From assembly GCF_014195585.1 (NCBI RefSeq), contig NZ_JACICA010000001.1:310001-374000 (forward strand): 64,000 nucleotides of DNA, in the 5' to 3' direction. This DNA is from Alloprevotella rava (lineage in GTDB: Bacteria; Bacteroidota; Bacteroidia; Bacteroidales; Bacteroidaceae). The notes under the pieces are model-generated. The model made no database searches. It was not told the DNA's origin and worked only from the letters and a program-made list of their open reading frames with translations. The position numbers were made by a program, and so were the translations under genes. Within the stretch, counting starts at the first letter, position 1; each line of letters starts with the position of its first letter. Positions 51,889 to 60,415 of the stretch are shown here, one piece after another.

Positions 51889-54264
51889 ATGAAAATCGTA
51901 AAAATCAACAGTAAGTTCAAGCAGTTGGCAGTCTGGATACTCTGCCACCGTCTTATAGTCGGTGCGTTGTTCGCAGTCATCATCGCCTTCTCGTTTGTGG
52001 GAGCGAAGCGCATCGTGATGAAAACTTCGTTCGACGACTATTTCGTGAGCGACGACCCGATGCTGCTCAAGACCAATGAATTCAAGTCTATCTTCGGCAA
52101 CGACTACTATGTGGCGGTGCTGGTGAAAAACAAGGACATCTTCTCTCAACGCAGCCTGACGCTCATTCGCGAGCTGAGCAACGAACTGAAAGACAGTCTG
52201 TCGTATGCCGACAAGGTAACGTCGCTCACCGACATTGAGTTTGCCGTAGGTACGGAGGAGGGTATGACCATCGAACAGATTGTCCCCGACGAGATTCCGT
52301 CTGATGCCGCTTCGCTGAATGTAATCCGGCAGAAAGCGTACAGCAAACCGTATTTGGCAAAGAAGATGGTGTCAAATGACGGCACGATGACGTGGATTAT
52401 GGTGAAATTGCGGCCGTTCCCCGAAGATAGCGTGTGGAAAAAGACGAGCGACATTGCGCCCGACATGATTACGGGCAAAGAAGCGGGACACATCATCGGG
52501 AAGGCGAAATACGCCGAACTGTCGCCCAACGCCGCGGGAATGCCCTATCTGGGCTACGAGAAATTCGTTTATCTCAAAAGCGAACTGGGGCGGCTATTCC
52601 TCTTTGCCTTCATCATCTCCATCGTTGTGATGCTCATCGTAACCCGTTCGTTGCGCGGCGTGGTTGCACCACTGCTCACGTCTGTGTTCGGACTGCTCAT
52701 CAGTTTCGGCATCATCGGCTGGACGGGCATCTACATCGACATGACCACGACAATGATTGCCGTGATACTGACTTTTGCCTGCTCCATCGCCTACAACATT
52801 CACCTGTACAATTTCTTCAAGACGCAGTTTGTAGAAACAGGCAAGCGCAGGGAATCCATCAAGGAAGCCGTAGGCGAAACCGGTTGGGGCGTGTTGCTGT
52901 CGGGACTTACCACCGTGGCTGCTATGATGACGTTCCTGTCAATGAAGATAGTACCGATGCGAGCCATCGGCATCAACACCTCGCTCTGTCTGCTTGCCGT
53001 GCTGCTCACCTGCCTGCTGCTCACACCCATCCTATTGTCGTTCGGCAAGGACCGCGAGCCTGCCGCCGATATGTCGAAGAGTTTTGAAGGATATATCGGC
53101 AAACGATTCGAACTGTTCGGCAGTTTTGTGATACGCAACCATCGTTCTATTGTCGTTTCGTCGGTTGTGCTGACCATCTTCTGCGGTATCGGACTCTTCT
53201 CCATCGAACCGGCGTTCGACATCGAAAAGACGATGGGGCGGAAGATTCCATACGTAAAGAAATTCCTCGACCTCTGCGAAACCGAACTCGGTTCGATATA
53301 TTCCTATGACCTTATGATTACATTGCCGCACGATAACGATGCCAAGAAGCCGGAGAATTTGCAGAAACTCGACCAACTGGCGGAGATTGCAGGCGGCTAC
53401 AAACTGACGAAACGCCACAATTCCATCACCGACATCGTGAAGGACATGAACTGCACGCTCAACGGCAACAAGCAGCAGTTCTACCGTATTCCCGACAATG
53501 CCGATATGGTGGCGCAGTTGCTGTTGCTCTATGAGAATGCGGGCGGTACGGAGTCGGAATACTGGATGGATTACGACTACAAGCGGCTGCGGTTGCAGTT
53601 GGAGATGAAAGACTACAACTCCAACGAGGCGGAAAAGGAAATGAACGACTTGCAGGCGGAGGCGCGCAAACTCTTTCCCGGCGCACACGTCTCGGTGGTG
53701 GGCAGTATACCGCAGTTCACCGTGATGCAGCAGTATGTGGAGCGCGGGCAGATGTGGTCGATGCTGTTGTCGGTATTGGTCATAGGCGTTATCCTCGTCC
53801 TTGTCTTCGGCAACTGGAAAGTAGGGCTTGTGGGTATGATACCGAATATTGCCCCCGCCATCATCGTGGGCGGTATGATGGGTTGGTTGGGCTATCCGCT
53901 CGATATGATGACAGCCTCGCTCATTCCGATGGTCTTGGGTATTGCCGTCGATGACACCATCCACTTCATCAACCACAGCCATGTGGCATATGACAGGTGC
54001 GGCAATTATGCAGAAGCCATCAACCAAACCTTCCGCACCGAAGGACTCGCCATCGTCATGTCCACAGTCGTCATCTCGGCTACGTTTACAGGCTTCGTCT
54101 TCTCCGACGGCACACAGATGCGCAATTGGGGCATTCTGGCTGTGGCCGGTATGATGTCGGCACTGCTGGCAGACCTCTTTCTCGCGCCAATTCTTTTCAA
54201 GTATCTCCGTGTATTCGGGAATGATAAGCGGACTTCCTCGGAAGCGGTAAATGAACTTCCTTAG
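51889..54264 (+). CDS. MMPL/RND-type transporter
   Basis: 791 residues with the two-fold RND layout. Each half has one helix, a periplasmic loop of about 170-200 residues, then a five-helix bundle. The second bundle shows GYPLDMMTASLIPMVLGIAVDDTIHFINH, with paired Asp typical of proton relay. The relatives are the MmpL/HpnN lipid-exporter branch rather than the tripartite drug pumps. It is followed by a LolA-like protein and a barrel, so substrate transfer from inner to outer membrane is likely. Confidence 0.88.
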   Translation: MKIVKINSKFKQLAVWILCHRLIVGALFAVIIAFSFVGAKRIVMKTSFDDYFVSDDPMLLKTNEFKSIFGNDYYVAVLVKNKDIFSQRSLTLIRELSNELKDSLSYADKVTSLTDIEFAVGTEEGMTIEQIVPDEIPSDAASLNVIRQKAYSKPYLAKKMVSNDGTMTWIMVKLRPFPEDSVWKKTSDIAPDMITGKEAGHIIGKAKYAELSPNAAGMPYLGYEKFVYLKSELGRLFLFAFIISIVVMLIVTRSLRGVVAPLLTSVFGLLISFGIIGWTGIYIDMTTTMIAVILTFACSIAYNIHLYNFFKTQFVETGKRRESIKEAVGETGWGVLLSGLTTVAAMMTFLSMKIVPMRAIGINTSLCLLAVLLTCLLLTPILLSFGKDREPAADMSKSFEGYIGKRFELFGSFVIRNHRSIVVSSVVLTIFCGIGLFSIEPAFDIEKTMGRKIPYVKKFLDLCETELGSIYSYDLMITLPHDNDAKKPENLQKLDQLAEIAGGYKLTKRHNSITDIVKDMNCTLNGNKQQFYRIPDNADMVAQLLLLYENAGGTESEYWMDYDYKRLRLQLEMKDYNSNEAEKEMNDLQAEARKLFPGAHVSVVGSIPQFTVMQQYVERGQMWSMLLSVLVIGVILVLVFGNWKVGLVGMIPNIAPAIIVGGMMGWLGYPLDMMTASLIPMVLGIAVDDTIHFINHSHVAYDRCGNYAEAINQTFRTEGLAIVMSTVVISATFTGFVFSDGTQMRNWGILAVAGMMSALLADLFLAPILFKYLRVFGNDKRTSSEAVNELP

Positions 54265-54294
54265 TAATAACAAAACACCATAAAATATAACGAT

Positions 54295-55074
54295 ATGAAA
54301 ACAAAACATTTCACATTGCTGCTCATCTCCATACTGGCGGTGTGCGGCGCGCAGGCAGCAGGGCTGTCGGGCAGAGACATCATGCAGAAAGTAAGAAACC
54401 GCGCAGACGGTGACACACGTTATGCCACCATCGAAATGACGCTCATCCAGAAGAGCGGCCATAAGCGTGTGAGGAAACTCGAATCGTGGGCAATGGACAT
54501 AGGCAATGATACGAAGAAAATCATGTTCTTCACCTATCCCGGCGACGTGAAGGGTACGGGATTCCTCACTTGGGACTACGACAATACCGCCAAGGTGGAC
54601 GACAAGTGGCTCTATCTTCCGGCAATGAAAAAGACGAGGCGCATCAGTGGAAAGTCGTCAAAAACCGATTATTTCATGGGCAGCGACTTTACCTACAACG
54701 ATATGAGCGCCCGCAGCGTGGACGAAGAGAAGCATACGCTTCTGCGCGAAGAAATGTTGGGCGGTCAAAAATGTTGGGTGGTAGAGTCGGTACCCAACGA
54801 CAAGGATGAGATTTACACACGCCGCGTCACCTGGGTTCGACAGGACTGCCTGATGGCGGTAAAGGCGGAATACTACGATAAGCTGAACAAGCTGCACCGT
54901 AGGCTCACGATTTCCAACATAAATAAAGTGCAGGGCTTCTGGACGATGCACCTTATGCAGATGGAGAATGTACAGACGGGACACAAAACCATTATCCGTA
55001 TGGACAATCAGAAGTTCAACATAAAGCAATCGCCTAACCTTTTCACTGTTTCCCAACTGGAGAAAGGACTCTGA
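54295..55074 (+). CDS. LolA-like periplasmic carrier (outer membrane lipoprotein-sorting family)
   Basis: 259 residues with a signal peptide (about 1-20, ending AQA). The core has YATIEMTLIQKSGHKRVRKLESW, TYPGDVKGTGFLTWDYD, KWLYLPAMKKTRRISGKSSKTDYFMGSDFTYNDM, diagnostic of the COG2834 family that accompanies MMPL transporters. The half-open barrel probably shuttles a lipid or lipidated molecule. It lies between the transporter and the outer membrane gene, with a 30-bp gap upstream and 1 bp downstream. Confidence 0.88.
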   Translation: MKTKHFTLLLISILAVCGAQAAGLSGRDIMQKVRNRADGDTRYATIEMTLIQKSGHKRVRKLESWAMDIGNDTKKIMFFTYPGDVKGTGFLTWDYDNTAKVDDKWLYLPAMKKTRRISGKSSKTDYFMGSDFTYNDMSARSVDEEKHTLLREEMLGGQKCWVVESVPNDKDEIYTRRVTWVRQDCLMAVKAEYYDKLNKLHRRLTISNINKVQGFWTMHLMQMENVQTGHKTIIRMDNQKFNIKQSPNLFTVSQLEKGL

Positions 55075-55075
55075 T

Positions 55076-56383
55076 ATGAAACTATTTATGCTCTTGCTTG
55101 TGCCGATACTCTCGGTGCAGGCAGCAGCCCAAATCGATAATACATTGCCGGCCGATAGCGACACCATCGGTTCGGAATGCACTCCACAGGAAACGGTCGA
55201 AGCATCGGACGATAATGCCTTGCATGTGCAGGTGAAAGGTTTTCTTGACATCTACCATGCCGTCAGGACGGAGGGACGTGCCGACTGGATGGCTTCGCGG
55301 ACTCGGGCGCGGGGAGAACTCAAACTCGAGAAAGGGGCGGCTTCGCTCTTCCTATCTCTGAACGCCACCTACAACGGAATATTGAAAGAACGCACAGGAC
55401 TGGAATTGCGCGAGGCTTATCTCTCTTATGCAAAGGGCAACTTCGACCTGCGTGTGGGGCGGCAGATTGTCGTATGGGGCGTGGCGGATGCACTACGCGT
55501 TACCGATTGCGTGTCGCCGTTTGACTATACAGAGTTTCTCGCACAAGACTACGACGACATTCGCATGCCCGTCAACGGGCTGCGTGCAAAATACACAAGA
55601 GGTTCGGTCACCCTTGAAGCCGTGTGCAATCCTGTGGCAGACTTCTTCGTGTTGCCGACAGAAGAGCGCAATCCGTGGGCGATACGCCTGCCGTCTGCAC
55701 CACAGCCTTACACCACCGACTTGGAAAGCGGCAAGCCGGAGAAGAAAATCAAGAATATGGAATTTGGCGGACGGGCAAGCGTCAATCTCTGCGGAATAGA
55801 CTTCTCCGTGAGTGCCTTGCGGACGTGGAACAAGCTGCCCGCCCTTTGCCCTGCCCTGTCGGGCGATGGAAGGACGCTCCACATCAACGGACAGTACCGC
55901 CGTATGACGATGTTGGGTGCCGACTGCTCATTGCCCGTCGGTCAGTTTGTCCTCCGCGCCGAAGTCGCCGAGTACATAGGCGAGGCACAAGGACGTGGCT
56001 TGGGGCAGAATGCCGTGCGGCGCAACACACTCAATGCCCTTGCAGGGGTAGACTGGTATCCGGGTAACGACTGGAACATCAGCGTGCAGTATTATCATAA
56101 ATACACATCGGGCAATCTCGCAGCGCTCTCCGTCTATCGCAATGCTGGGCTTGCCACAGCAAGACTCTCAAAGGAACTGCTGCACAACACGCTGAAACTC
56201 TCCACCTTTGCCTACATCGATGTGGCAAACGGCGGCATCTTCAACCGCCTTTCCGCCTCCTATTCTCTCAACGACGATATAGAACTAACCGTCGGCTACG
56301 ACTATTTCCATGCCAACAAAGGCAAGTTTGCCATGTATGGTAAGAACTCCGAAGCGTGGGTGAAGATGAAGTACAGTTTCTGA
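55076..56383 (+). CDS. Outer-membrane beta-barrel protein of the export operon (DUF1302-like)
   Basis: 435 residues. A signal peptide (about 1-19) is followed by alternating amphipathic strands and a C-terminal YGKNSEAWVKMKYSF with a terminal Phe. The segment LRVGRQIVVWGVADALRVTDCVSPFDYTEFL is typical of the DUF1302-like barrels that accompany MMPL/LolA-like genes. It starts 1 bp after the previous stop. It probably is the outer-membrane acceptor or exit for the transported molecule. Confidence 0.8.
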   Translation: MKLFMLLLVPILSVQAAAQIDNTLPADSDTIGSECTPQETVEASDDNALHVQVKGFLDIYHAVRTEGRADWMASRTRARGELKLEKGAASLFLSLNATYNGILKERTGLELREAYLSYAKGNFDLRVGRQIVVWGVADALRVTDCVSPFDYTEFLAQDYDDIRMPVNGLRAKYTRGSVTLEAVCNPVADFFVLPTEERNPWAIRLPSAPQPYTTDLESGKPEKKIKNMEFGGRASVNLCGIDFSVSALRTWNKLPALCPALSGDGRTLHINGQYRRMTMLGADCSLPVGQFVLRAEVAEYIGEAQGRGLGQNAVRRNTLNALAGVDWYPGNDWNISVQYYHKYTSGNLAALSVYRNAGLATARLSKELLHNTLKLSTFAYIDVANGGIFNRLSASYSLNDDIELTVGYDYFHANKGKFAMYGKNSEAWVKMKYSF

Positions 56384-56455
56384 CTCCATTTTAATACATG
56401 AAATGACTATACTCAAAATAAAAATAACATGTGAAGGTACGTAAAGAAGAAAAGT

Positions 56456-56504
56456 AGAATGTAGTCATAGGGTTGTAATGCTTGTTTTTCTCTAACTACA
56501 TTCT
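56456..56504 (+). other. Inverted repeat behind the export operon
   Basis: Perfect 10-bp arms AGAATGTAGT / ACTACATTCT enclose a 29-nt loop, 73 bp after the barrel gene. A weak T-rich tail follows. It may terminate the operon. Confidence 0.4.
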
Positions 56505-56579
56505 AACTTTATTTCTATCACAATTTTATATTTTTTGTAGTTATGTCGTAGGTTGATATCGGTGAAAGAGAAAAGTGTA

Positions 56580-56984
56580 TCAATTGATACTGCCACGTCC
56601 ATATAGGAATATCTGTTCTACCATAGGTGTAGGATGCTTTATCTCTTGACAGATGTATTTCCTGAACAAGTGGGTTTCCGTACTGTCCAATTGATAAGAT
56701 AAAGCGATGATGGTTGAGAGCGGATAAAGCGGCGCATAGCCTTTTGGTCGTCCGTTCACAAAAACTTCTTCCTCACCTGCATTCCTTTCGTCAGGGTGCA
56801 GATGAGATGTTTTCAGAAGCAGTTGCAGGTGATAATTGAGTTTCTTCCATGTTACACCGAAGAAATCTACGAGTTCACTCTCCGTCATGGCTATATCGCC
56901 ATTTCCCTTGCGAACGATTTGTATATTGTCGCTCCATTCAAAATAGCTACGGTCTCTTTTTGTTTGATGGTGATTGATGTTCAT
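56580..56984 (-). CDS. RhuM-like small protein 1 (integrase-linked)
   Basis: 134 residues. The pattern IAMTESELVDFFGVTWKKLNYHLQLLLK, then YPLSTIIALSYQLDSTETHLFRKYI, matches the protein at 59931 and resembles the RhuM family (YNLDxIIxxxYRxxSxxxxxFRxW). Its ATG overlaps the stop of the integrase remnant (ATGA). It is probably DNA-binding; role unknown. Confidence 0.65.
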   Translation of the reverse strand: MNINHHQTKRDRSYFEWSDNIQIVRKGNGDIAMTESELVDFFGVTWKKLNYHLQLLLKTSHLHPDERNAGEEEVFVNGRPKGYAPLYPLSTIIALSYQLDSTETHLFRKYICQEIKHPTPMVEQIFLYGRGSIN

Positions 56985-57190
56985 ATTGCTTCCTCCTTTG
57001 CTTTCTCCTTTTGATATTTTCTTATCAGTCTGTCCATATCCTCCGAAATCTTATTATCGGTTACCTGCGCATAGATTTGTGTGCTGGCGATAGATGCGTG
57101 TCCCATCATCTTGGCAATGCTCTCTATGGGAATGCCGGCACTCAAACTCATCGTGCCGAACGTATGCCTTGCAGTATGGTAAATACAAGC
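56981..57190 (-). pseudogene. C-terminal remnant of a tyrosine recombinase
   Basis: The frame reads YHTARHTFGTMSLSAG, then ESIAKMMGHASIASTQIYAQV and KISEDMDRLIRKY: the HxxR, H and catalytic Tyr motifs of the last 66 residues. Upstream of about 57185 the similarity stops, and about 300 N-terminal residues are missing. It is closest to the intact recombinase at 58722 and, like it, is followed by a RhuM-like gene. Confidence 0.8.
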
Positions 57191-57466
57191 ATAAGCAAGT
57201 GTAAGAGGAACATAGGTATAAATAAGGTAACTGGTTGTGAATTAATCGTTTTTCTATATTCTGCAACAGATAGAGGTAGGCAGAACTGTGTGGGATATTG
57301 AGACCTTTCAGTTACCAAACCGTTATCCTGTTGTTTCCCGAACAAACTGAGGTAACGATTATTGGAAGATTTTTTCTCATCTCGTTTCTTTCTGTCTGTT
57401 TATCAATGTTTTGCTTGTCAAAGGATGCTTTAACAACGGGTAATTTTGCCCATAAAATTAAAGCGT

Positions 57467-58696
57467 ATGAAAATAGAAAAATTCAAAGTGTTGCTCTACC
57501 TCAAAAAGAGCAGACCCGACAAGTCGGGCAAGGCTCCCATTATGGGACGTATTACAGTCAATCGTTCAATGGTGCAGTTCAGTTGCAAAATCTCCTGCAC
57601 ACCCGATTTATGGAATCCTCGTGAAAGTCGGTTGAACGGCAAGAGCAATGAAGCCGTAGAGGTCAATGCCAAATTGGACAAGCTGCTGCTCTCCATCCAT
57701 GCGGCATTCGATACCTTGGTGGAACGTAAGGTCGATTTTGATGCAGAAGGCGTCAAGAATCTGTTTCAAGGAAGTCTCGGAACACAGATGACCCTGTTGG
57801 AGATGACGGACATTGTCTGCGAGGATTTGAGGAAGCGCATCGGGATAGACCGTGCAAAGGGAACTTATCCTGCCTATATCTATACCCGGAGAACCTTGGC
57901 AGAGTTCATCGAAAAGGAGTTTCGCACCAAAGACGTTGCTTTCGGTCAGATGACGGAGCAGTTCATTCATGACTATCAGAGTTTCATCTTGGATGATAAA
58001 GGACTTGCCATAGATACCTGCCGGCACTATCTGGCTATCGTCAAGAAGGTATGCCGAAAAGCCTACAAGGAGGGACATGCCGACAGATGCTTCTTCGCCC
58101 ACTTCAGCCTTCCCCAACAAAAGGAGAAAACACCGAAAGCCCTAAGCCGGGAATCCTTTGAGAAAATCCGTAACTTAGAAATCCCAGAACATCGCACTTC
58201 CCATATCTTGGCAAGAGATCTCTTTCTCTTTGCCTGCTATACGGGAACAGCCTACGCCGATGCCGTTTCCGTTACACGTGACAATCTGTTCACGGATGAC
58301 AATGGCAGTCTGTGGCTCAAATACCGCCGCAAGAAAAACGAGCTTCGTGCCTGTGTCAAGCTGCTGCCCGAAGCCCTTGCCTTGATAGAGAAATACAGGG
58401 ATGACGACCGTCAGACTCTCTTCCCGATGTTGCACTATCCCAATATGCGCCGCCTCATGAAATGTCTGGCTGTCCTTGCCGACATCAAGGAAGACCTGAC
58501 CTACCATGCCGGCAGGCACTCGTTTGCATCGCTGATTACCTTGGAAGCCGGCGTTCCTATCGAGACCATCTGCAAGATGCTGGGGCATTCCAACCTGCAA
58601 ACTACTCAGGTGTATGCGAAGGTTACGCCCAAGAAGCTTTTCGAGGATATGGACAAATACATCGAAGCGACAAAGGATTTGAAACTCATATTATAA
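57467..58696 (+). CDS. Tyrosine recombinase/integrase 1
   Basis: 409 residues from the ATG at 57467, with a TAATTTTG box about 20 bp upstream. The N-terminal arm-binding domain is KFKVLLYLKKSRPDKSGKAPIMGRITVN. The core has HAGRHSFAS (HxxR), LGHSNLQTTQVYAKV (His and Tyr) and ACYTGTAYADA, where Arg I is replaced by Ala, as in several Bacteroidetes integrases. It lies 25 bp before recombinase 2. Confidence 0.9.
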   Translation: MKIEKFKVLLYLKKSRPDKSGKAPIMGRITVNRSMVQFSCKISCTPDLWNPRESRLNGKSNEAVEVNAKLDKLLLSIHAAFDTLVERKVDFDAEGVKNLFQGSLGTQMTLLEMTDIVCEDLRKRIGIDRAKGTYPAYIYTRRTLAEFIEKEFRTKDVAFGQMTEQFIHDYQSFILDDKGLAIDTCRHYLAIVKKVCRKAYKEGHADRCFFAHFSLPQQKEKTPKALSRESFEKIRNLEIPEHRTSHILARDLFLFACYTGTAYADAVSVTRDNLFTDDNGSLWLKYRRKKNELRACVKLLPEALALIEKYRDDDRQTLFPMLHYPNMRRLMKCLAVLADIKEDLTYHAGRHSFASLITLEAGVPIETICKMLGHSNLQTTQVYAKVTPKKLFEDMDKYIEATKDLKLIL

Positions 58697-58721
58697 ACAC
58701 CCCATAGATAACAAACGAATT

Positions 58722-59924
58722 ATGCGTAGCACATTTTCTTTATTGTTATACATCAACCGAAGCAAAGTCCGCGCAGACGGCACGACCGCCGTACTCTGCC
58801 GAATCTCCATTGACGGGAAAAGTACGGCGATAACCACCGGCATCTCCTGCAATCCCAAACAGTGGAATGCCAAAAAGGCGGAGACCGTAGAGGTGCGGAC
58901 GAACAATCGCCTGAAAGAGTTCCGCAAGCATGCGGAGCAGCTCTATGATGAAATGCTCAAAGAGCAGGGTGTGGTCAGTGCCGAACTATTGAAAAACAAA
59001 ATTGCAGGTCATGCGGTCATTCCTACCCATCTGCTCAAAATGGGAGAAAGGGAACGGGAACGCCTTGCCGTCCGCTCCAAGGAAATCGACTCCACTTCGG
59101 CTTACAGAAGCTCACGGTATTACCAGAGCTATATCCGTGAGTTCTTGGACTCGAAAGGTAAGACGGATATTGCCTTTTCGGATATCACCGAAGAATTCGG
59201 ACGGGAATACAAGGTCTACCTGAAGCGATATAAGAACTTCGGGGCATTGCAGACCAACCATTGCCTTTGTTGGCTGAACAGACTGATGTATCTTGCCGTA
59301 GACCATGAGATCATCCGTGCCAATCCTTTGGAAGAACTGGAGTATGAGAAGAAACCACCCTCCAAGCGGATGCACATCAGCAGGGCGGAACTCAAACAAC
59401 TGCTGGAACTGAAACTGCCCGTCAATGCCCCTTTGAAGGAATTGGCTCGACGGACTTTTATCTTCTCCTGTTTTACGGGACTCGCCTATGTCGATACCCA
59501 ACTGCTGTATCCGCACCATATCAGGCGGACTGCCGACAATAGAAGATACATTCGCATCAACCGTAAGAAGACGAAAGTAGAGTCATTCATTCCCCTGCAT
59601 CCGATAGCGGAGCAGACACTTGATTTGTACAATACGACCGATGATACGCAGCCGGTCTTCCCTTTGCCAAGCAGAGACATGATGTGGTTTGAGATACACG
59701 AACTCGGTGTCATCATCGGGCGAAAGGAGAACCTCTCCTACCATCAAGCCCGACACAGCTTCGGCTCGTTTTTGATTTCCGAGGGGATTTGTACGGAGAG
59801 TATCGCAAAGATGATGGGACACGCCTCCATCACCAGCACGCAGACCTATGCGAAGATTTCCGAGAAGAAGATTGCAGAGGATATGGATAGGTTAATCGAA
59901 AGAAGAAAAAACAATGAATATTGA
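58722..59924 (+). CDS. Tyrosine recombinase/integrase 2
   Basis: 400 residues with an arm-type domain (SLLLYINRSKVRADGTTAVLCRISIDGK), an SAM-like core-binding domain, FTGLAYVDTQLL (Arg I replaced by Ala), YHQARHSFGSF and MMGHASITSTQTYAKISEKKIAEDMDRL. It probably acts with integrase 1; tandem pairs of this type either move elements or invert promoters in Bacteroidales. Confidence 0.9.
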   Translation: MRSTFSLLLYINRSKVRADGTTAVLCRISIDGKSTAITTGISCNPKQWNAKKAETVEVRTNNRLKEFRKHAEQLYDEMLKEQGVVSAELLKNKIAGHAVIPTHLLKMGERERERLAVRSKEIDSTSAYRSSRYYQSYIREFLDSKGKTDIAFSDITEEFGREYKVYLKRYKNFGALQTNHCLCWLNRLMYLAVDHEIIRANPLEELEYEKKPPSKRMHISRAELKQLLELKLPVNAPLKELARRTFIFSCFTGLAYVDTQLLYPHHIRRTADNRRYIRINRKKTKVESFIPLHPIAEQTLDLYNTTDDTQPVFPLPSRDMMWFEIHELGVIIGRKENLSYHQARHSFGSFLISEGICTESIAKMMGHASITSTQTYAKISEKKIAEDMDRLIERRKNNEY

Positions 59925-59930
59925 ATTACT

Positions 59931-60293
59931 ATGAAAAGAGAAATCATAACCATTGGAGAGAACGGAAAAGTACATATCCCGACAACTCCCGTTTGGATGT
60001 CGGCTTGCGAAATAGCCACCTTGTTCGGTGTATTCTCCGGTAAGGTAAGCAGCCACATCAAGTCTATCCTCAAAGAGGGCTTGCTCAGAGAAGATGAGGT
60101 GATGCAAACGCTATCGTTTAAGGGCGGTGCAGTGGATTTATATAACCTTGAAATGATAACGATGCTGTCGTTTCGCTTTCCTTCTCCACAAGCCAAAAGT
60201 TTCCGTAAATGGATAATTAGCAAACTCATTGAGAAGAAAATACTTTTTTCTCCACTAATTGTGCATCATAGCAAACACGGATGGTGGAACTAA
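59931..60293 (+). CDS. RhuM-like small protein 2 (integrase-linked)
   Basis: 120 residues, 6 bp behind recombinase 2. Text: WMSACEIATLFGVFSGKVSSHIKSILKEG, then VDLYNLEMITMLSFRFPSPQAKSFRKWIISKL. It is related to the protein at 56580. A winged-helix DNA-binding protein is likely, possibly setting the direction of recombination (inferred from its pairing with integrases). Confidence 0.7.
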   Translation: MKREIITIGENGKVHIPTTPVWMSACEIATLFGVFSGKVSSHIKSILKEGLLREDEVMQTLSFKGGAVDLYNLEMITMLSFRFPSPQAKSFRKWIISKLIEKKILFSPLIVHHSKHGWWN

Positions 60294-60365
60294 GTATGAA
60301 GAAGAATGTTAGTATATTCAAACACCCCATTTTGTATGTTGAAAACCTATAATTTGTCTATTTTC

Positions 60366-60397
60366 TTGAAACCTGATTGTTTTATACGATATCTTTG
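60366..60397 (+). promoter_or_regulatory. Promoter of the barrel-hydrolase-sensor unit
   Basis: TTG (60366-60368), 21 bp, TATCTTTG (60390-60397), 18 bp before the ATG at 60416. Confidence 0.7.
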
Positions 60398-60415
60398 TGT
60401 TGAAATAATACTATT

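Noticed and set aside
53032-54462. Long open frame (476 codons) antisense to the MMPL gene
   Set aside because: It mirrors the GC-rich codon positions of the sense gene, has a His/Arg-rich nonsense composition and no start or family character.
57467-59924. Inactive recombinases because Arg I is missing
   Set aside because: Replacement of Arg I is known in active Bacteroidetes integrases such as IntDOT; the other catalytic residues are intact, so decay is not supported.
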